Of a stretch of 64,000 bases of DNA, positions 24,724 to 33,406 are shown piece after piece. How positions within the stretch are numbered: position 1 is the stretch's first letter; every line of letters begins with the position of its first letter. Position numbers and translations under genes: made by a program. The stretch covers positions 558,001 through 622,000 of the forward strand of contig NZ_CP013444.1 in the NCBI RefSeq assembly GCF_001718835.1, given 5' to 3'. The notes below the pieces were generated by a model. It worked only from the letters and a program-made list of their open reading frames with translations, was not told where the DNA came from and made no database searches. The DNA comes from Burkholderia cepacia. Its GTDB lineage: Bacteria; Pseudomonadota; Gammaproteobacteria; Burkholderiales; Burkholderiaceae.

Positions 24724-25335
24724 ATGTCCACCCTCGAAATCGCCGGCGTGATCGTCAGCGCGCTCGCAATCTGGCTGACCGCGAAGCGGCGCATGCTGTG
24801 CTGGCCGGTCGGGCTCGTGTCGGTCGCGTTGTACGGCTGGATCTTCTTCGACGCGAAGCTGTATTCGGACATGCTGCTGCAGGGCGCGTTCGCGGTGCTG
24901 CAGGTGTACGGCTGGCAACGCTGGCTCGCGCAGCGCGTGGATCGCGCGCACGGCACGGCCGGCGGCGCCGCGTCGCACGGCGCCGTCGTGCCGGTCAGCG
25001 GCGTCACGCCCGCGAAGGTGCTGCCCGACCTGATCGCGGCCGTCGTCGGCAGTGCGCTGCTCGGCGGCATGATGGCGCGCTGGACCGATGCGGCGCTGCC
25101 GTTCGTCGATGCGTCGCTGACCGCATTCAGCCTTGTCGCGCAATACTGGACCGCGCGGCGATACATCGCTTCGTGGGGGCTGTGGATCGTCGTGAACGTC
25201 GTGTACGTCGGTATGTTCGTGTTCAAGGAGCTGTATCTGACGGCCGGACTCTATGCGCTGTTCATCGGGCTGGCCGTCGTCGGCTGGCGCGACTGGAGCC
25301 GCACGGCCGCGGCGGTGCGCGCGGCAGCGAGCTGA
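24724..25335 (+). CDS. PnuC-family vitamin transporter
   Basis: 203 residues with seven to eight hydrophobic segments. The opening WLTAKRRMLCWPVGLVSVALYGWIFF and the Y-x-D-M-L-L-Q helix, with VYGWQRW, are typical of PnuC proteins. These are facilitators, without ATP or ion coupling, for nicotinamide riboside (PnuC), thiamine (PnuT) or riboflavin (PnuX), and they rely on a cytoplasmic kinase to trap the substrate. The next gene is a kinase, which fits exactly. The substrate cannot be fixed from sequence; thiamine and nicotinamide riboside are the leading options. Confidence 0.85.
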   Translation: MSTLEIAGVIVSALAIWLTAKRRMLCWPVGLVSVALYGWIFFDAKLYSDMLLQGAFAVLQVYGWQRWLAQRVDRAHGTAGGAASHGAVVPVSGVTPAKVLPDLIAAVVGSALLGGMMARWTDAALPFVDASLTAFSLVAQYWTARRYIASWGLWIVVNVVYVGMFVFKELYLTAGLYALFIGLAVVGWRDWSRTAAAVRAAAS

Positions 25336-25359
25336 TTCATTTCCGGAGGCCTGTCGCCG

Positions 25360-26562
25360 ATGTCCAATCCGACCGAGTCGACCGCGCTCGTGGCCCACGC
25401 GGACGCCGACGCGATCGCGCCGCCGCAATTCGGTGTCGACGGCGAACAGGCCGAACGCGACTGGCCGCTGATGACGCACGACGAGGTGGCGGCCATACTC
25501 GCGCGGATCGACGACGCCGGGCCGCCGGCGCAGCTCGCGTGGCACAGCCCGCGGCAGTTCGCGGCGGCCGTGCTGGTTCATGCCGCGCGCGGCCGCGCGC
25601 TGTTCGTCAAGCGTCATCACGTGAGCCTGCGCGATGTCGAGGGGCTCGAGGAGGAGCATCGTTTCATCGCGCATCTGCGCGAACGCGGCATTCCGGTCCC
25701 CGACATCCTGGCGGACCGCGACGGCGCGACCGCCGTGACGCTCGGCGACTGGACCTACGAGGTGCACGCGGCGGCGCCCGGATGCGATGCGTATCGCGGC
25801 GTGATGTCGTGGCAGCCGTTCACGCATCCTTCGCACGCCTACGCGGCCGGGCAAGCGCTTGCGCGCCTGCATCATGCGGCGGCCGGCTTCGATGCGCCGG
25901 CCCGGCCGGTGCGGCTGCTGCTGTCGAGCTTCAGGGTGCTGTCGTCGGCTGATCTGCCCGGCGCGCTCGAACGCTGGGTCGAGGCGCAGCCGCTGCTGGT
26001 GCGTGCGCTCGGTTCGCGCGACTGGCGCGGCGACGTGGCCGACGCGATCGGCCCGTATCACGCGCGTCTCGTGCCGCTGCTGCCCGCGCTGCCGCCGCTG
26101 TGGACGCACGGCGACTGGCATGCGTCGAACCTGCTGTGGACCGAGGCGGGGCCCGGCGCACAGGTGCGGACGGTGCTCGATTTCGGGTTGTCGGATCGCA
26201 CCTGTGCCGTGATGGACCTTGCGCTCGCGATCGAGCGCAATACGGTCGACTGGATGGCGCCGGCCGATGCGCGCCGCGTCGAGTATGCGCAGATCGACGC
26301 GCTGCTCGACGGGTATGAGTCACTCGAACCACTGGGCGACGAAGCCTATGCGGCACTGGTCGCGATGCTGCCGATCGTGCACACGGAGTTCGCGCTGTCC
26401 GAGGTTGCGTATTTCGACGGCATCGTCGGTTCGCCCGAGACGGTCGATGTCGCGTACGACGGGTATCTGATCGGGCACGCGCGGTGGTTCGGTGAACGCG
26501 ACGGGCGGCAACTGCTCGATTGGCTCGAACACCGCAGGCGCACACGCAATCGAATCGCCTGA
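25360..26562 (+). CDS. APH-family small-molecule kinase (likely vitamin kinase)
   Basis: 400 residues with the aminoglycoside phosphotransferase/choline kinase fold: a lysine-bearing strand (RALFVKRHH), the catalytic loop HGDWHASNLLW (Asp and Asn) and the metal-binding VLDFGLSD. It begins 25 bp after pnuC. Known relatives include thiamine kinase (ThiK) and homoserine kinase. With a PnuC facilitator and a TonB receptor in the same operon, phosphorylation of the imported vitamin to trap it is the most economical function. Antibiotic inactivation is a less likely alternative. Confidence 0.8.
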   Translation: MSNPTESTALVAHADADAIAPPQFGVDGEQAERDWPLMTHDEVAAILARIDDAGPPAQLAWHSPRQFAAAVLVHAARGRALFVKRHHVSLRDVEGLEEEHRFIAHLRERGIPVPDILADRDGATAVTLGDWTYEVHAAAPGCDAYRGVMSWQPFTHPSHAYAAGQALARLHHAAAGFDAPARPVRLLLSSFRVLSSADLPGALERWVEAQPLLVRALGSRDWRGDVADAIGPYHARLVPLLPALPPLWTHGDWHASNLLWTEAGPGAQVRTVLDFGLSDRTCAVMDLALAIERNTVDWMAPADARRVEYAQIDALLDGYESLEPLGDEAYAALVAMLPIVHTEFALSEVAYFDGIVGSPETVDVAYDGYLIGHARWFGERDGRQLLDWLEHRRRTRNRIA

Positions 26563-26609
26563 ACGATGCGTCGCATGCGGCGGCCGCGCAGCACGAACGC
26601 GCGCCAAAA

Positions 26610-26625
26610 ATGACGGAAATGTCAT
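26610..26625. promoter_or_regulatory. Metal-regulator box upstream of the efflux operon
   Basis: ATGACGGAAATGTCAT is an inverted repeat (ATGAC-N6-GTCAT) followed by a further TCAT half-site 11 bp later (26633-26636), the spacing expected for an OmpR-family response regulator. It lies about 70 bp before the efflux operon. The same TGACGnAAnnGTCAT pattern occurs at 35277, 35887 and 42843, upstream of the DUF4148 genes. Confidence 0.6.
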
Positions 26626-26694
26626 CTTCGCCTCATGTTCGCACTGCGGCCGGACCGTAGCATCGGTCGCGAAACTGTCAATGCAGACTCGAAC

Positions 26695-27993
26695 ATGCTC
26701 ATGCGCAACCTGGCTGCGTTCGCCTTTCTCGCGGCGGTCGCTTTGGCTCATGCCCAGCCTTCTCTGATTCAAGCGCCACCCGGCGACGCGGCCACCGCCG
26801 CTTCTTCCCCACCATTGACGCTCGCCGACGCGCTCGGCATCGCGGACCGCAACAGCCCTGCGTTGCGCGGCGCGCTCGCCGATTCGAACGCGTCCGTCGG
26901 TGCGCTGATGCAGGCCGGCGCGCGGCCCAATCCCGAATTGTCGTTGCTGCAGGAAGGCTTCGGCGGCACCGAGCGCACCACGACCGCGCTGGTCAACCAG
27001 ACGATCGAACTCGGCGGCAAGCGTAGCGCGCGGCTCGACGTCGCCGCCTACGGCCGCGAAGCCGCCGTCGCGACGCTCGACGAACAGGGCGCCGTCGTGC
27101 GCGCCGACGTGATCGCCGCGTTCTACGGGCTGCTCGCCGCGCAGCGCCAGCTTCAGGTCACCGAGGAATCGGCCGCGATCGCCGCGCGCTCCGCGGATCT
27201 CGCGAGCCGTCGTGCACAGGCCGGCAAGGTGTCGCCGGTCGAGGCGACCAAGGCGCACGTGGCGGCGGCCGGCGTGCAGATCGAAGTCGTGACCGCACGC
27301 GGCCGTGTCGAGGTCGCACGCGAGAAGCTGAACGCGGCGACGGGCAGCGTGCGCACCGAAGCGCGCGTCGCGGTCGGCGACCTCGAAGCCATGCCGGCCG
27401 TGGCGCCGCTTGCCGCGCTCACCGCGCAACTCGACGACGCGCCGCTCGCGCGGATCGCGCGCGCCGAGATGCTGCGCTCGAACGCGGCCGTATCGCTCGA
27501 ACGCGCGCGGCGCATTCCGGACGTCACCGTCAGCACGGGCATGAAGCGGGTCGTGACGGGCGGCGTGCCGGACAACCAGGCCGTGGTCGGCGTGTCGATC
27601 CCGATTCCGCTGTTCAACACGAACAAGGGCGCGCTGCTCGAGGCGACGCACAAGGCCGCGCGCGCGAACGCCGATCTCGATCGCGAACGCACGCGCCTGC
27701 GGCTCGAGCTCACGCAGGCATACGCGAATTTCGAGGCCGCCGCGCAGGAAGCGCAGCGGCTGAAGGCCGACATCCTGCCGGCCGCGCGTCTCGCGCTCGA
27801 CGCGATGTCGCGTGGCTACGAACTCGGGAAGTTCAGCTTCCTCGACGTGCTCGACGCGCAGCGCACGCTGTTCCAGGCGCAATCGCAGTACGTGCGGGCG
27901 CTTGCCGATGCACATGCTGCCCGCGCCGACATCGGCCGGCTCGTCGGTACGCCGCTGGCGGGCGTCGCGCAAACGCCGCCCACCTCACCCTGA
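26695..27993 (+). CDS. czcC: CzcC-type outer-membrane factor of metal efflux (TolC family)
   Basis: 432 residues with a signal peptide (LAAFAFLAAVALAHAQ). It has two OEP repeats rich in coiled coil: LTLADALGIADRNSPAL at the start and QAYANFEAAAQEAQRLKADILP with GYELGKFSFLDVLDAQRTLFQAQ in the second, the standard TolC/CzcC signatures. It forms the outer-membrane duct of the tripartite pump with the next two genes. ATG 26695 places the signal peptide at the N-terminus; ATG 26701 is equally possible. The upstream box suggests control by the downstream two-component system. Confidence 0.88.
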   Translation: MLMRNLAAFAFLAAVALAHAQPSLIQAPPGDAATAASSPPLTLADALGIADRNSPALRGALADSNASVGALMQAGARPNPELSLLQEGFGGTERTTTALVNQTIELGGKRSARLDVAAYGREAAVATLDEQGAVVRADVIAAFYGLLAAQRQLQVTEESAAIAARSADLASRRAQAGKVSPVEATKAHVAAAGVQIEVVTARGRVEVAREKLNAATGSVRTEARVAVGDLEAMPAVAPLAALTAQLDDAPLARIARAEMLRSNAAVSLERARRIPDVTVSTGMKRVVTGGVPDNQAVVGVSIPIPLFNTNKGALLEATHKAARANADLDRERTRLRLELTQAYANFEAAAQEAQRLKADILPAARLALDAMSRGYELGKFSFLDVLDAQRTLFQAQSQYVRALADAHAARADIGRLVGTPLAGVAQTPPTSP

Positions 27994-28002
27994 AGGACCC
28001 TC

Positions 28003-29466
28003 ATGTCGCGCAGCAAACTCCTCGTCATCACGGTGGCCGTCGCCGGCGTCATCGTCGCAGCAGTCGCCATCGCCCGCAGCGGTGCGGATCAGGCATCCGC
28101 GCCCGGCGCGGCCGGCGTCGCGCCAGCCTCCGAAGCCGCCGGTCGATACGGCGGCGTCGCGCTGAAGAACGGCAAGCTGTCCGTCGAGATCGTGATGACG
28201 GAGAAGCCCGGCGACGCGCGCCTCGTCGTCTATCCGTTCGTCGACGGCAAGCCGGCCGGCGACGGCGTGTCCATAACCGGTGCGCTGGTCCGGCACGATG
28301 GTTCGCGCGAAGCCGTGCGGTTCGACCCATCGGGCCAAAAATTCACGTCCGCGCAGCCGATTTGGAAGCCGCACGTGTTCGACGCGACGATCGACGTGAA
28401 GTGGCCCGGCGGCACAGCCGCGTTCCCGATCTCGCGGGCGGACGGCGCGCTCGCGCTGAGCGACGCGCAGATCGCGGCGTCGCGGATCGGTCTCGCGAAG
28501 GCCGGGCCCGCGCAGATCGCGACGCCGTTCCAGCTGCCGGGCGAGATCAAGTTCAACGAGGACCGCACCGCGCACGTGGTGCCGCGCGTGGCCGGCATCG
28601 TCGAGCAGGTGTCGGTGTCGCTGGGGCAGAACGTCGCGAAGGGGCAGGTGCTCGCCGTGATCGCGAGCACCGATCTCGCCGACCGGCGCAGCGAGCTGCT
28701 GACGGCCGAGCGCCGCCTGTCCGCGGCCCGCATCACTTACGAACGGGAAAAGACGCTGTGGAAGGAGCGCATCTCGGCCGAACAGGATTACCAGCAGGCG
28801 CAGGTGCAGTTGCGTGAAGCCGAGATCGCCGTGCAGAACGCGCGGCAGAAGCTCGCCGCGCTGAACGCGCCGATCGGCGCGGGCGCGCTGAACCGCTACG
28901 AACTGCGTGCGCCGTTCGCGGGCACGATCGTCGAGAAGCATGCGACGCCCGGCGAAGCGATCGCCGCCGATGCGAGCATGTTCGTGATCTCAGACCTGTC
29001 GACCGTGTGGGCCGAAATGGCCGTGCCGGCACAGCGGCTCAACGACGTGCGCGTCGGCCGCGACGCGACCGTGATCGCGACCGCGTTCGAATCGCGTTCG
29101 AGCGGCCCGATCGCATACGTCGGCTCGCTGCTCGGCGAACAGACGCGCACCGCGCCGGCGCGCGTCGTGTTGCCGAACCCTGACGGCGTGTGGCGGCCCG
29201 GGATGTTCGTGAACGTGTCGGTCGACGCGGGCAAGCAGGGCGTGCCGCTGGCGGTGGCGAGCGACGCGCTGCAGGACGTCGACGGCGCACCTTCCGTGTT
29301 TGTGCGCTCGCCCAAGGGATTCGTCGCGCAGGCTGTCGAGATCGGCCGTCGCGACGAGCAGTCCGCCGAAGTGCTGAAGGGGCTCAAGCCGGGCCAGGAA
29401 TATGCGGCGTCGAACAGCTTCGTGCTGAAGGCCGAACTCGGCAAGGGGAGCGCCGAACATGAGTAA
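28003..29466 (+). CDS. czcB: CzcB-type periplasmic adaptor (membrane fusion protein)
   Basis: 487 residues. An N-terminal signal/anchor is followed by an extra beta domain (YGGVALKNGKLSVEIVMTEKPG), typical of heavy-metal CzcB adaptors and absent from drug-efflux adaptors. Next come the split lipoyl motifs (HVVPRVAGIVEQVSVSLGQNVAKG and LRAPFAGTIVEKHATPGE), the hairpin and the beta-barrel. It starts 9 bp after czcC and links the CzcA pump to CzcC. Confidence 0.9.
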   Translation: MSRSKLLVITVAVAGVIVAAVAIARSGADQASAPGAAGVAPASEAAGRYGGVALKNGKLSVEIVMTEKPGDARLVVYPFVDGKPAGDGVSITGALVRHDGSREAVRFDPSGQKFTSAQPIWKPHVFDATIDVKWPGGTAAFPISRADGALALSDAQIAASRIGLAKAGPAQIATPFQLPGEIKFNEDRTAHVVPRVAGIVEQVSVSLGQNVAKGQVLAVIASTDLADRRSELLTAERRLSAARITYEREKTLWKERISAEQDYQQAQVQLREAEIAVQNARQKLAALNAPIGAGALNRYELRAPFAGTIVEKHATPGEAIAADASMFVISDLSTVWAEMAVPAQRLNDVRVGRDATVIATAFESRSSGPIAYVGSLLGEQTRTAPARVVLPNPDGVWRPGMFVNVSVDAGKQGVPLAVASDALQDVDGAPSVFVRSPKGFVAQAVEIGRRDEQSAEVLKGLKPGQEYAASNSFVLKAELGKGSAEHE

Positions 29467-29498
29467 GCGGCCGTTTTCGGTTTCAAAGGATCATTGCC

Positions 29499-32400
29499 AT
29501 GTTTGAACGCCTGATCCGCTTTGCGATTGCGCACCGCTGGCTCGTGATGCTGGCGGTCGCGGCCGTGGCCGCGCTGGGTGTGTTCAGCTACCAGAAGCTG
29601 CCGATCGACGCGGTGCCCGACATCACGAACGTGCAGGTCCAGATCAACACGTCCGCGCCCGGTTATTCGCCGCTCGAGGCAGAGCAGCGCATCACCTACC
29701 CGATCGAGACCGTGATGGCCGGGCTGCCGGGCCTCGAGCAGACGCGCTCGATCTCGCGCTACGGGCTGTCGCAGGTCACCGTGATCTTCAAGGACGGCAC
29801 CGACATCTATTTCGCGCGGCAGCTCGTCAACGAGCGCATCCAGGAAGCGAAGGACAAGCTGCCGGCCGGCATCGCGCCCGCGATGGGGCCGACGTCGACG
29901 GGCCTCGGCGAGATCTACCTGTGGACCGTCGAGGCCGACGCCGCCGCGCGCAAGCCCGACGGCACGCGCTATACGGCGGCCGACCTGCGCGAGCTGCAGG
30001 ACTGGGTCGTACGGCCGCAACTGCGCAACGTGCGCGGCGTGACCGAGGTCAACTCGATCGGCGGCTACGTGAAGGAATACCGTGTCGCGCCGAACCCGGC
30101 GAAGCTGATGTCGTACGGGCTGACGCTCGCCGACGTCGTGCGCGCGCTGGAGCGCAACAACGACAACGTCGGCGCCGGCTACATCGAAAAGCGCGGCGAG
30201 CAGTATCTCGTGCGCGTGCCGGGCCAGGCGCGCACCGTCGACGACATCGCGAACATCGTGCTGACCAACGTCGGCGGCGTGCCGGTGCGAATGAAGGACG
30301 TCGGCGTGGTCGACATCGGCCGCGAGTTGCGCACCGGTGCCGCGACGTCGAACGGCGAGGAAGTCGTGCTCGGCACGGTCTTCATGCTGATGGGCGAGAA
30401 CAGCCGGACGGTGTCGAATGCCGTCGCGGCGAAGATGGCGGACGTGAACCGCACGCTGCCGGCCGGCGTGAAGGCGATTCCGGTGTACGACCGCACGGTG
30501 CTCGTCGAGAAGGCCGTCTCGACGGTGAAGAAGAACCTGCTCGAAGGCGCGATCCTCGTGATCGCCGTGCTGTTCCTGTTCCTCGGCAACATCCGCGCGG
30601 CGCTGATCACCGCGCTGGTGATCCCGCTATCGATGCTGATGACCTTCACCGGCATGGTCAACGCGAAGGTGAGCGCGAACCTGATGAGCCTCGGCGCGCT
30701 CGACTTCGGGATCATCGTCGACGGCGCGGTGGTGATCGTCGAGAACTGCGTGCGGCGGCTCGCGCATGCGCAGGCGGCGGCCGGCCGGCCGCTCACGCGC
30801 GACGAGCGCTTTGCGGAAGTGTTCGGCGCATCGCAGGAAGCGCGCCGCGCGCTGATCTTCGGGCAACTGATCATCATGGTCGTGTACCTGCCGATCTTTG
30901 CGCTGACCGGCGTCGAAGGCAAGATGTTCCACCCGATGGCGATCACCGTCGTGATGGCGCTCGCGGCCGCGATGGTGCTGACCGTCACGTTCATTCCCGC
31001 AGCCGTCGCGCTGTTCATCGGCGAGCGTGTCGAGGAGAAGGAGAACCGTTTGATGGGCTGGGCGCGGCGCGCATACGAACCGGTTCTCGCCGCGTTCATG
31101 GTGCGTCCGGCGCGGGTCATGCTGGGCGCGGCGGCGATCGTCGCGCTCACGCTCGGGCTCGCCACGCGGCTCGGCAGCGAGTTCATCCCGAGCCTCAACG
31201 AGGGCGATCTGGCCGTCTCCGCACTGCGGATTCCCGGCACGAGCCTGTCGCAGTCGGTCGAGATGCAGAAGTCGATCGAGAAGACGCTGAAGGCGCGCTT
31301 TCCCGAGATCGAGCGCGTGTTCGCGCGCACCGGCACGGCCGAGATCGCGGCCGACCCGATGCCGCCGAACCTGTCCGACGGCTACATCATGCTGAAGCCC
31401 GCCGACCGGTGGCCCGACCCGAAGAAGCCGCGCGACCAGCTCGTGCGCGAGATCGAGGAGGCGCTCGCCGAGCTGCCGGGCAACGCGTACGAGTTCTCTC
31501 AGCCGATCCAGCTGCGCTTCAACGAGCTGATCTCGGGCGTGCGCAGCGACGTCGCGGTGAAGATCTTCGGCGACGACATGGCGGTGCTGAACCAGACCGG
31601 CGAACAGATCGCGGCCGCGTTGCAGAAGGTGCCGGGCGCGTCGGAGGTAAAGGTCGAGCAGACGACCGGGCTGCCGGTGCTGACGGTCAACCTCGACCGC
31701 GACAAGCTCGCGCGCTACGGCGTGAGCGTTGCCGACCTGCAGGACTCGGTGGCGGCGGCCGTCGGCGGGCAGAAGGCCGGTACGCTGTTCCAGGGCGACC
31801 GCCGTTTCGACATCGTCGTGCGGCTGCCCGACGAACTGCGCTCGGACATCGAGGCGATCAAGCGGCTGCCGATCGCGTTGCCCGCACCGGCCGCCGGCGC
31901 CGGCGCGCCGCTCGCGGCGGCACCGTACGTGCCGTTGGCCGAACTCGCGACGATCGACGTCGCGCCGGGCCCGAACCAGATCAGCCGCGAGGACGGCAAG
32001 CGGCGGGTGGTCGTCAGCGCGAACGTGCGCGGCCGCGACGTCGGCTCGTTCGTCGCCGATGCGCGCGAGCGGTTGCAGCAGGACGTGCGCGTGCCGGCCG
32101 GCTACTGGGTGTCGTGGGGCGGCCAGTTCGAGCAGTTGCAAAGCGCGAGCGAGCGCCTGAAGCTCGTCGTGCCGCTCGCGCTGTTCATGGTGTTCGTGCT
32201 GCTGTTCGTGATGTTCAACAACGTGAAGGACGGGCTGCTCGTGTTCACCGGCATTCCGTTCGCGCTGAGCGGCGGCGTCGTGTCGCTGTGGCTGCGCGGG
32301 ATTCCGCTGTCGATCACGGCGGCGGTCGGCTTCATCGCGCTGTCGGGCGTCGCCGTGCTCAACGGTCTCGTGATGATCTCGTTCATCCGCAACCTGCGCG

Positions 32401-32723
32401 ACGAAGGGATGCCGCTCGATGCTGCCGTGCGCGACGGTGCACTCACGCGGCTGCGGCCCGTGTTGATGACCGCGCTGGTCGCGTCGCTCGGCTTCCTGCC
32501 GATGGCGTTCGCGACCGGCACCGGCGCCGAGGTGCAGCGCCCGCTCGCGACGGTCGTGATCGGCGGTATCCTGTCGTCCACGGCGCTGACGCTGCTGGTG
32601 CTGCCCGTGCTGTATCGCGTCAGCCATGCGATGTCGTGGCGAACGGCGTTCAGGGCCGGGCTCGGCGCCGGTGCGCCGATTCGGATGCTGAGACGGATCG
32701 GTCTCTTCAAGGGTAATGCGTGA
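29499..32723 (+). CDS. czcA: CzcA-type RND heavy-metal efflux pump
   Basis: 1,074 residues, the normal HME-RND length, with 12 transmembrane segments and two large periplasmic loops. The helix-4 motif is DFGIIVDGAVVIVEN starting at Asp402, the pattern of Co/Zn/Cd-exporting CzcA proteins; Cu/Ag pumps (CusA) have a different motif with DAxxVMxEN character. Proton-driven export of Co2+, Zn2+ or Cd2+ is therefore predicted. The stop shares a base with the response regulator ATG (tgATG). Confidence 0.92.
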   Translation: MFERLIRFAIAHRWLVMLAVAAVAALGVFSYQKLPIDAVPDITNVQVQINTSAPGYSPLEAEQRITYPIETVMAGLPGLEQTRSISRYGLSQVTVIFKDGTDIYFARQLVNERIQEAKDKLPAGIAPAMGPTSTGLGEIYLWTVEADAAARKPDGTRYTAADLRELQDWVVRPQLRNVRGVTEVNSIGGYVKEYRVAPNPAKLMSYGLTLADVVRALERNNDNVGAGYIEKRGEQYLVRVPGQARTVDDIANIVLTNVGGVPVRMKDVGVVDIGRELRTGAATSNGEEVVLGTVFMLMGENSRTVSNAVAAKMADVNRTLPAGVKAIPVYDRTVLVEKAVSTVKKNLLEGAILVIAVLFLFLGNIRAALITALVIPLSMLMTFTGMVNAKVSANLMSLGALDFGIIVDGAVVIVENCVRRLAHAQAAAGRPLTRDERFAEVFGASQEARRALIFGQLIIMVVYLPIFALTGVEGKMFHPMAITVVMALAAAMVLTVTFIPAAVALFIGERVEEKENRLMGWARRAYEPVLAAFMVRPARVMLGAAAIVALTLGLATRLGSEFIPSLNEGDLAVSALRIPGTSLSQSVEMQKSIEKTLKARFPEIERVFARTGTAEIAADPMPPNLSDGYIMLKPADRWPDPKKPRDQLVREIEEALAELPGNAYEFSQPIQLRFNELISGVRSDVAVKIFGDDMAVLNQTGEQIAAALQKVPGASEVKVEQTTGLPVLTVNLDRDKLARYGVSVADLQDSVAAAVGGQKAGTLFQGDRRFDIVVRLPDELRSDIEAIKRLPIALPAPAAGAGAPLAAAPYVPLAELATIDVAPGPNQISREDGKRRVVVSANVRGRDVGSFVADARERLQQDVRVPAGYWVSWGGQFEQLQSASERLKLVVPLALFMVFVLLFVMFNNVKDGLLVFTGIPFALSGGVVSLWLRGIPLSITAAVGFIALSGVAVLNGLVMISFIRNLRDEGMPLDAAVRDGALTRLRPVLMTALVASLGFLPMAFATGTGAEVQRPLATVVIGGILSSTALTLLVLPVLYRVSHAMSWRTAFRAGLGAGAPIRMLRRIGLFKGNA

Positions 32724-33406
32724 TGCGAATTCTGATTGTCGAAGATGAACCGAAGACGGGCGCGTATCTGCGCAAGGGCCTCACCGAGGCCGGCTACGTC
32801 GTCGACTGGGTCGAGGACGGCATCACGGGCCAGCATCAGGCCGAGACCGAGGAGTACGACCTGCTCGTGCTCGACGTGATGCTGCCGGGGCAGGATGGCT
32901 GGACACTGCTGCAGAACCTGCGGCGCAGCAAGTCGACGCCCGTGCTGTTCCTCACGGCGCGCGACGATGTCGGCGATCGCGTGAAGGGGCTCGAGCTCGG
33001 CGCCGACGACTATCTCGCGAAGCCGTTCGACTTCGTCGAGCTGACCGCGCGCATCAAGTCGATCCTGCGGCGCGGCCAGCCGCGCGACTCGAACACGCTG
33101 CGCGTGGCCGACCTCGAACTCGACCTGACGCGCCGCAAGGCGACCCGGCAGGGCGACACGATCCTGCTGACCGCGAAGGAATTCGCATTGCTGTGGCTGC
33201 TGATGCGCCGCGAAGGCGAGATCCTGCCGCGCGCGACGATCGCGTCGCAGGTATGGGACATGAACTTCAACAGCGACACGAACGTCGTCGATTCGGCGAT
33301 CCGGCGGCTGCGCTCGAAGATCGACGACGCGTACGAACCGAAGCTGATCCACACGGTGCGCGGGATGGGCTACGTGCTCGAAACGCGCGGCGGCGCGGCC
33401 GCATGA
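32723..33406 (+). CDS. Heavy-metal response regulator (CzcR/CusR/IrlR type)
   Basis: 227 residues. An N-terminal receiver domain (ILIVEDEPKTGAYLRKGL, phospho-acceptor in LVLDVMLPGQDGW, and the SKSTPVLFLTARD switch) is joined to an OmpR winged helix (LTAKEFALLWLLMRREGEILPR, TNVVDSAIRRLRSKID). It is typical of metal-sensing two-component systems and overlaps both neighbours by a few bases. It probably binds the TGACG palindromes here, but that assignment is inferred. Confidence 0.9.
   Translation: MRILIVEDEPKTGAYLRKGLTEAGYVVDWVEDGITGQHQAETEEYDLLVLDVMLPGQDGWTLLQNLRRSKSTPVLFLTARDDVGDRVKGLELGADDYLAKPFDFVELTARIKSILRRGQPRDSNTLRVADLELDLTRRKATRQGDTILLTAKEFALLWLLMRREGEILPRATIASQVWDMNFNSDTNVVDSAIRRLRSKIDDAYEPKLIHTVRGMGYVLETRGGAAA

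Noticed and set aside
30627..32627. A 666-codon minus-strand frame across czcA
   Set aside because: A shadow frame of the GC-rich czcA gene; rich in His, Arg and Gln and with no domain. Many similar long antisense frames over real genes in this window were rejected for the same reason.
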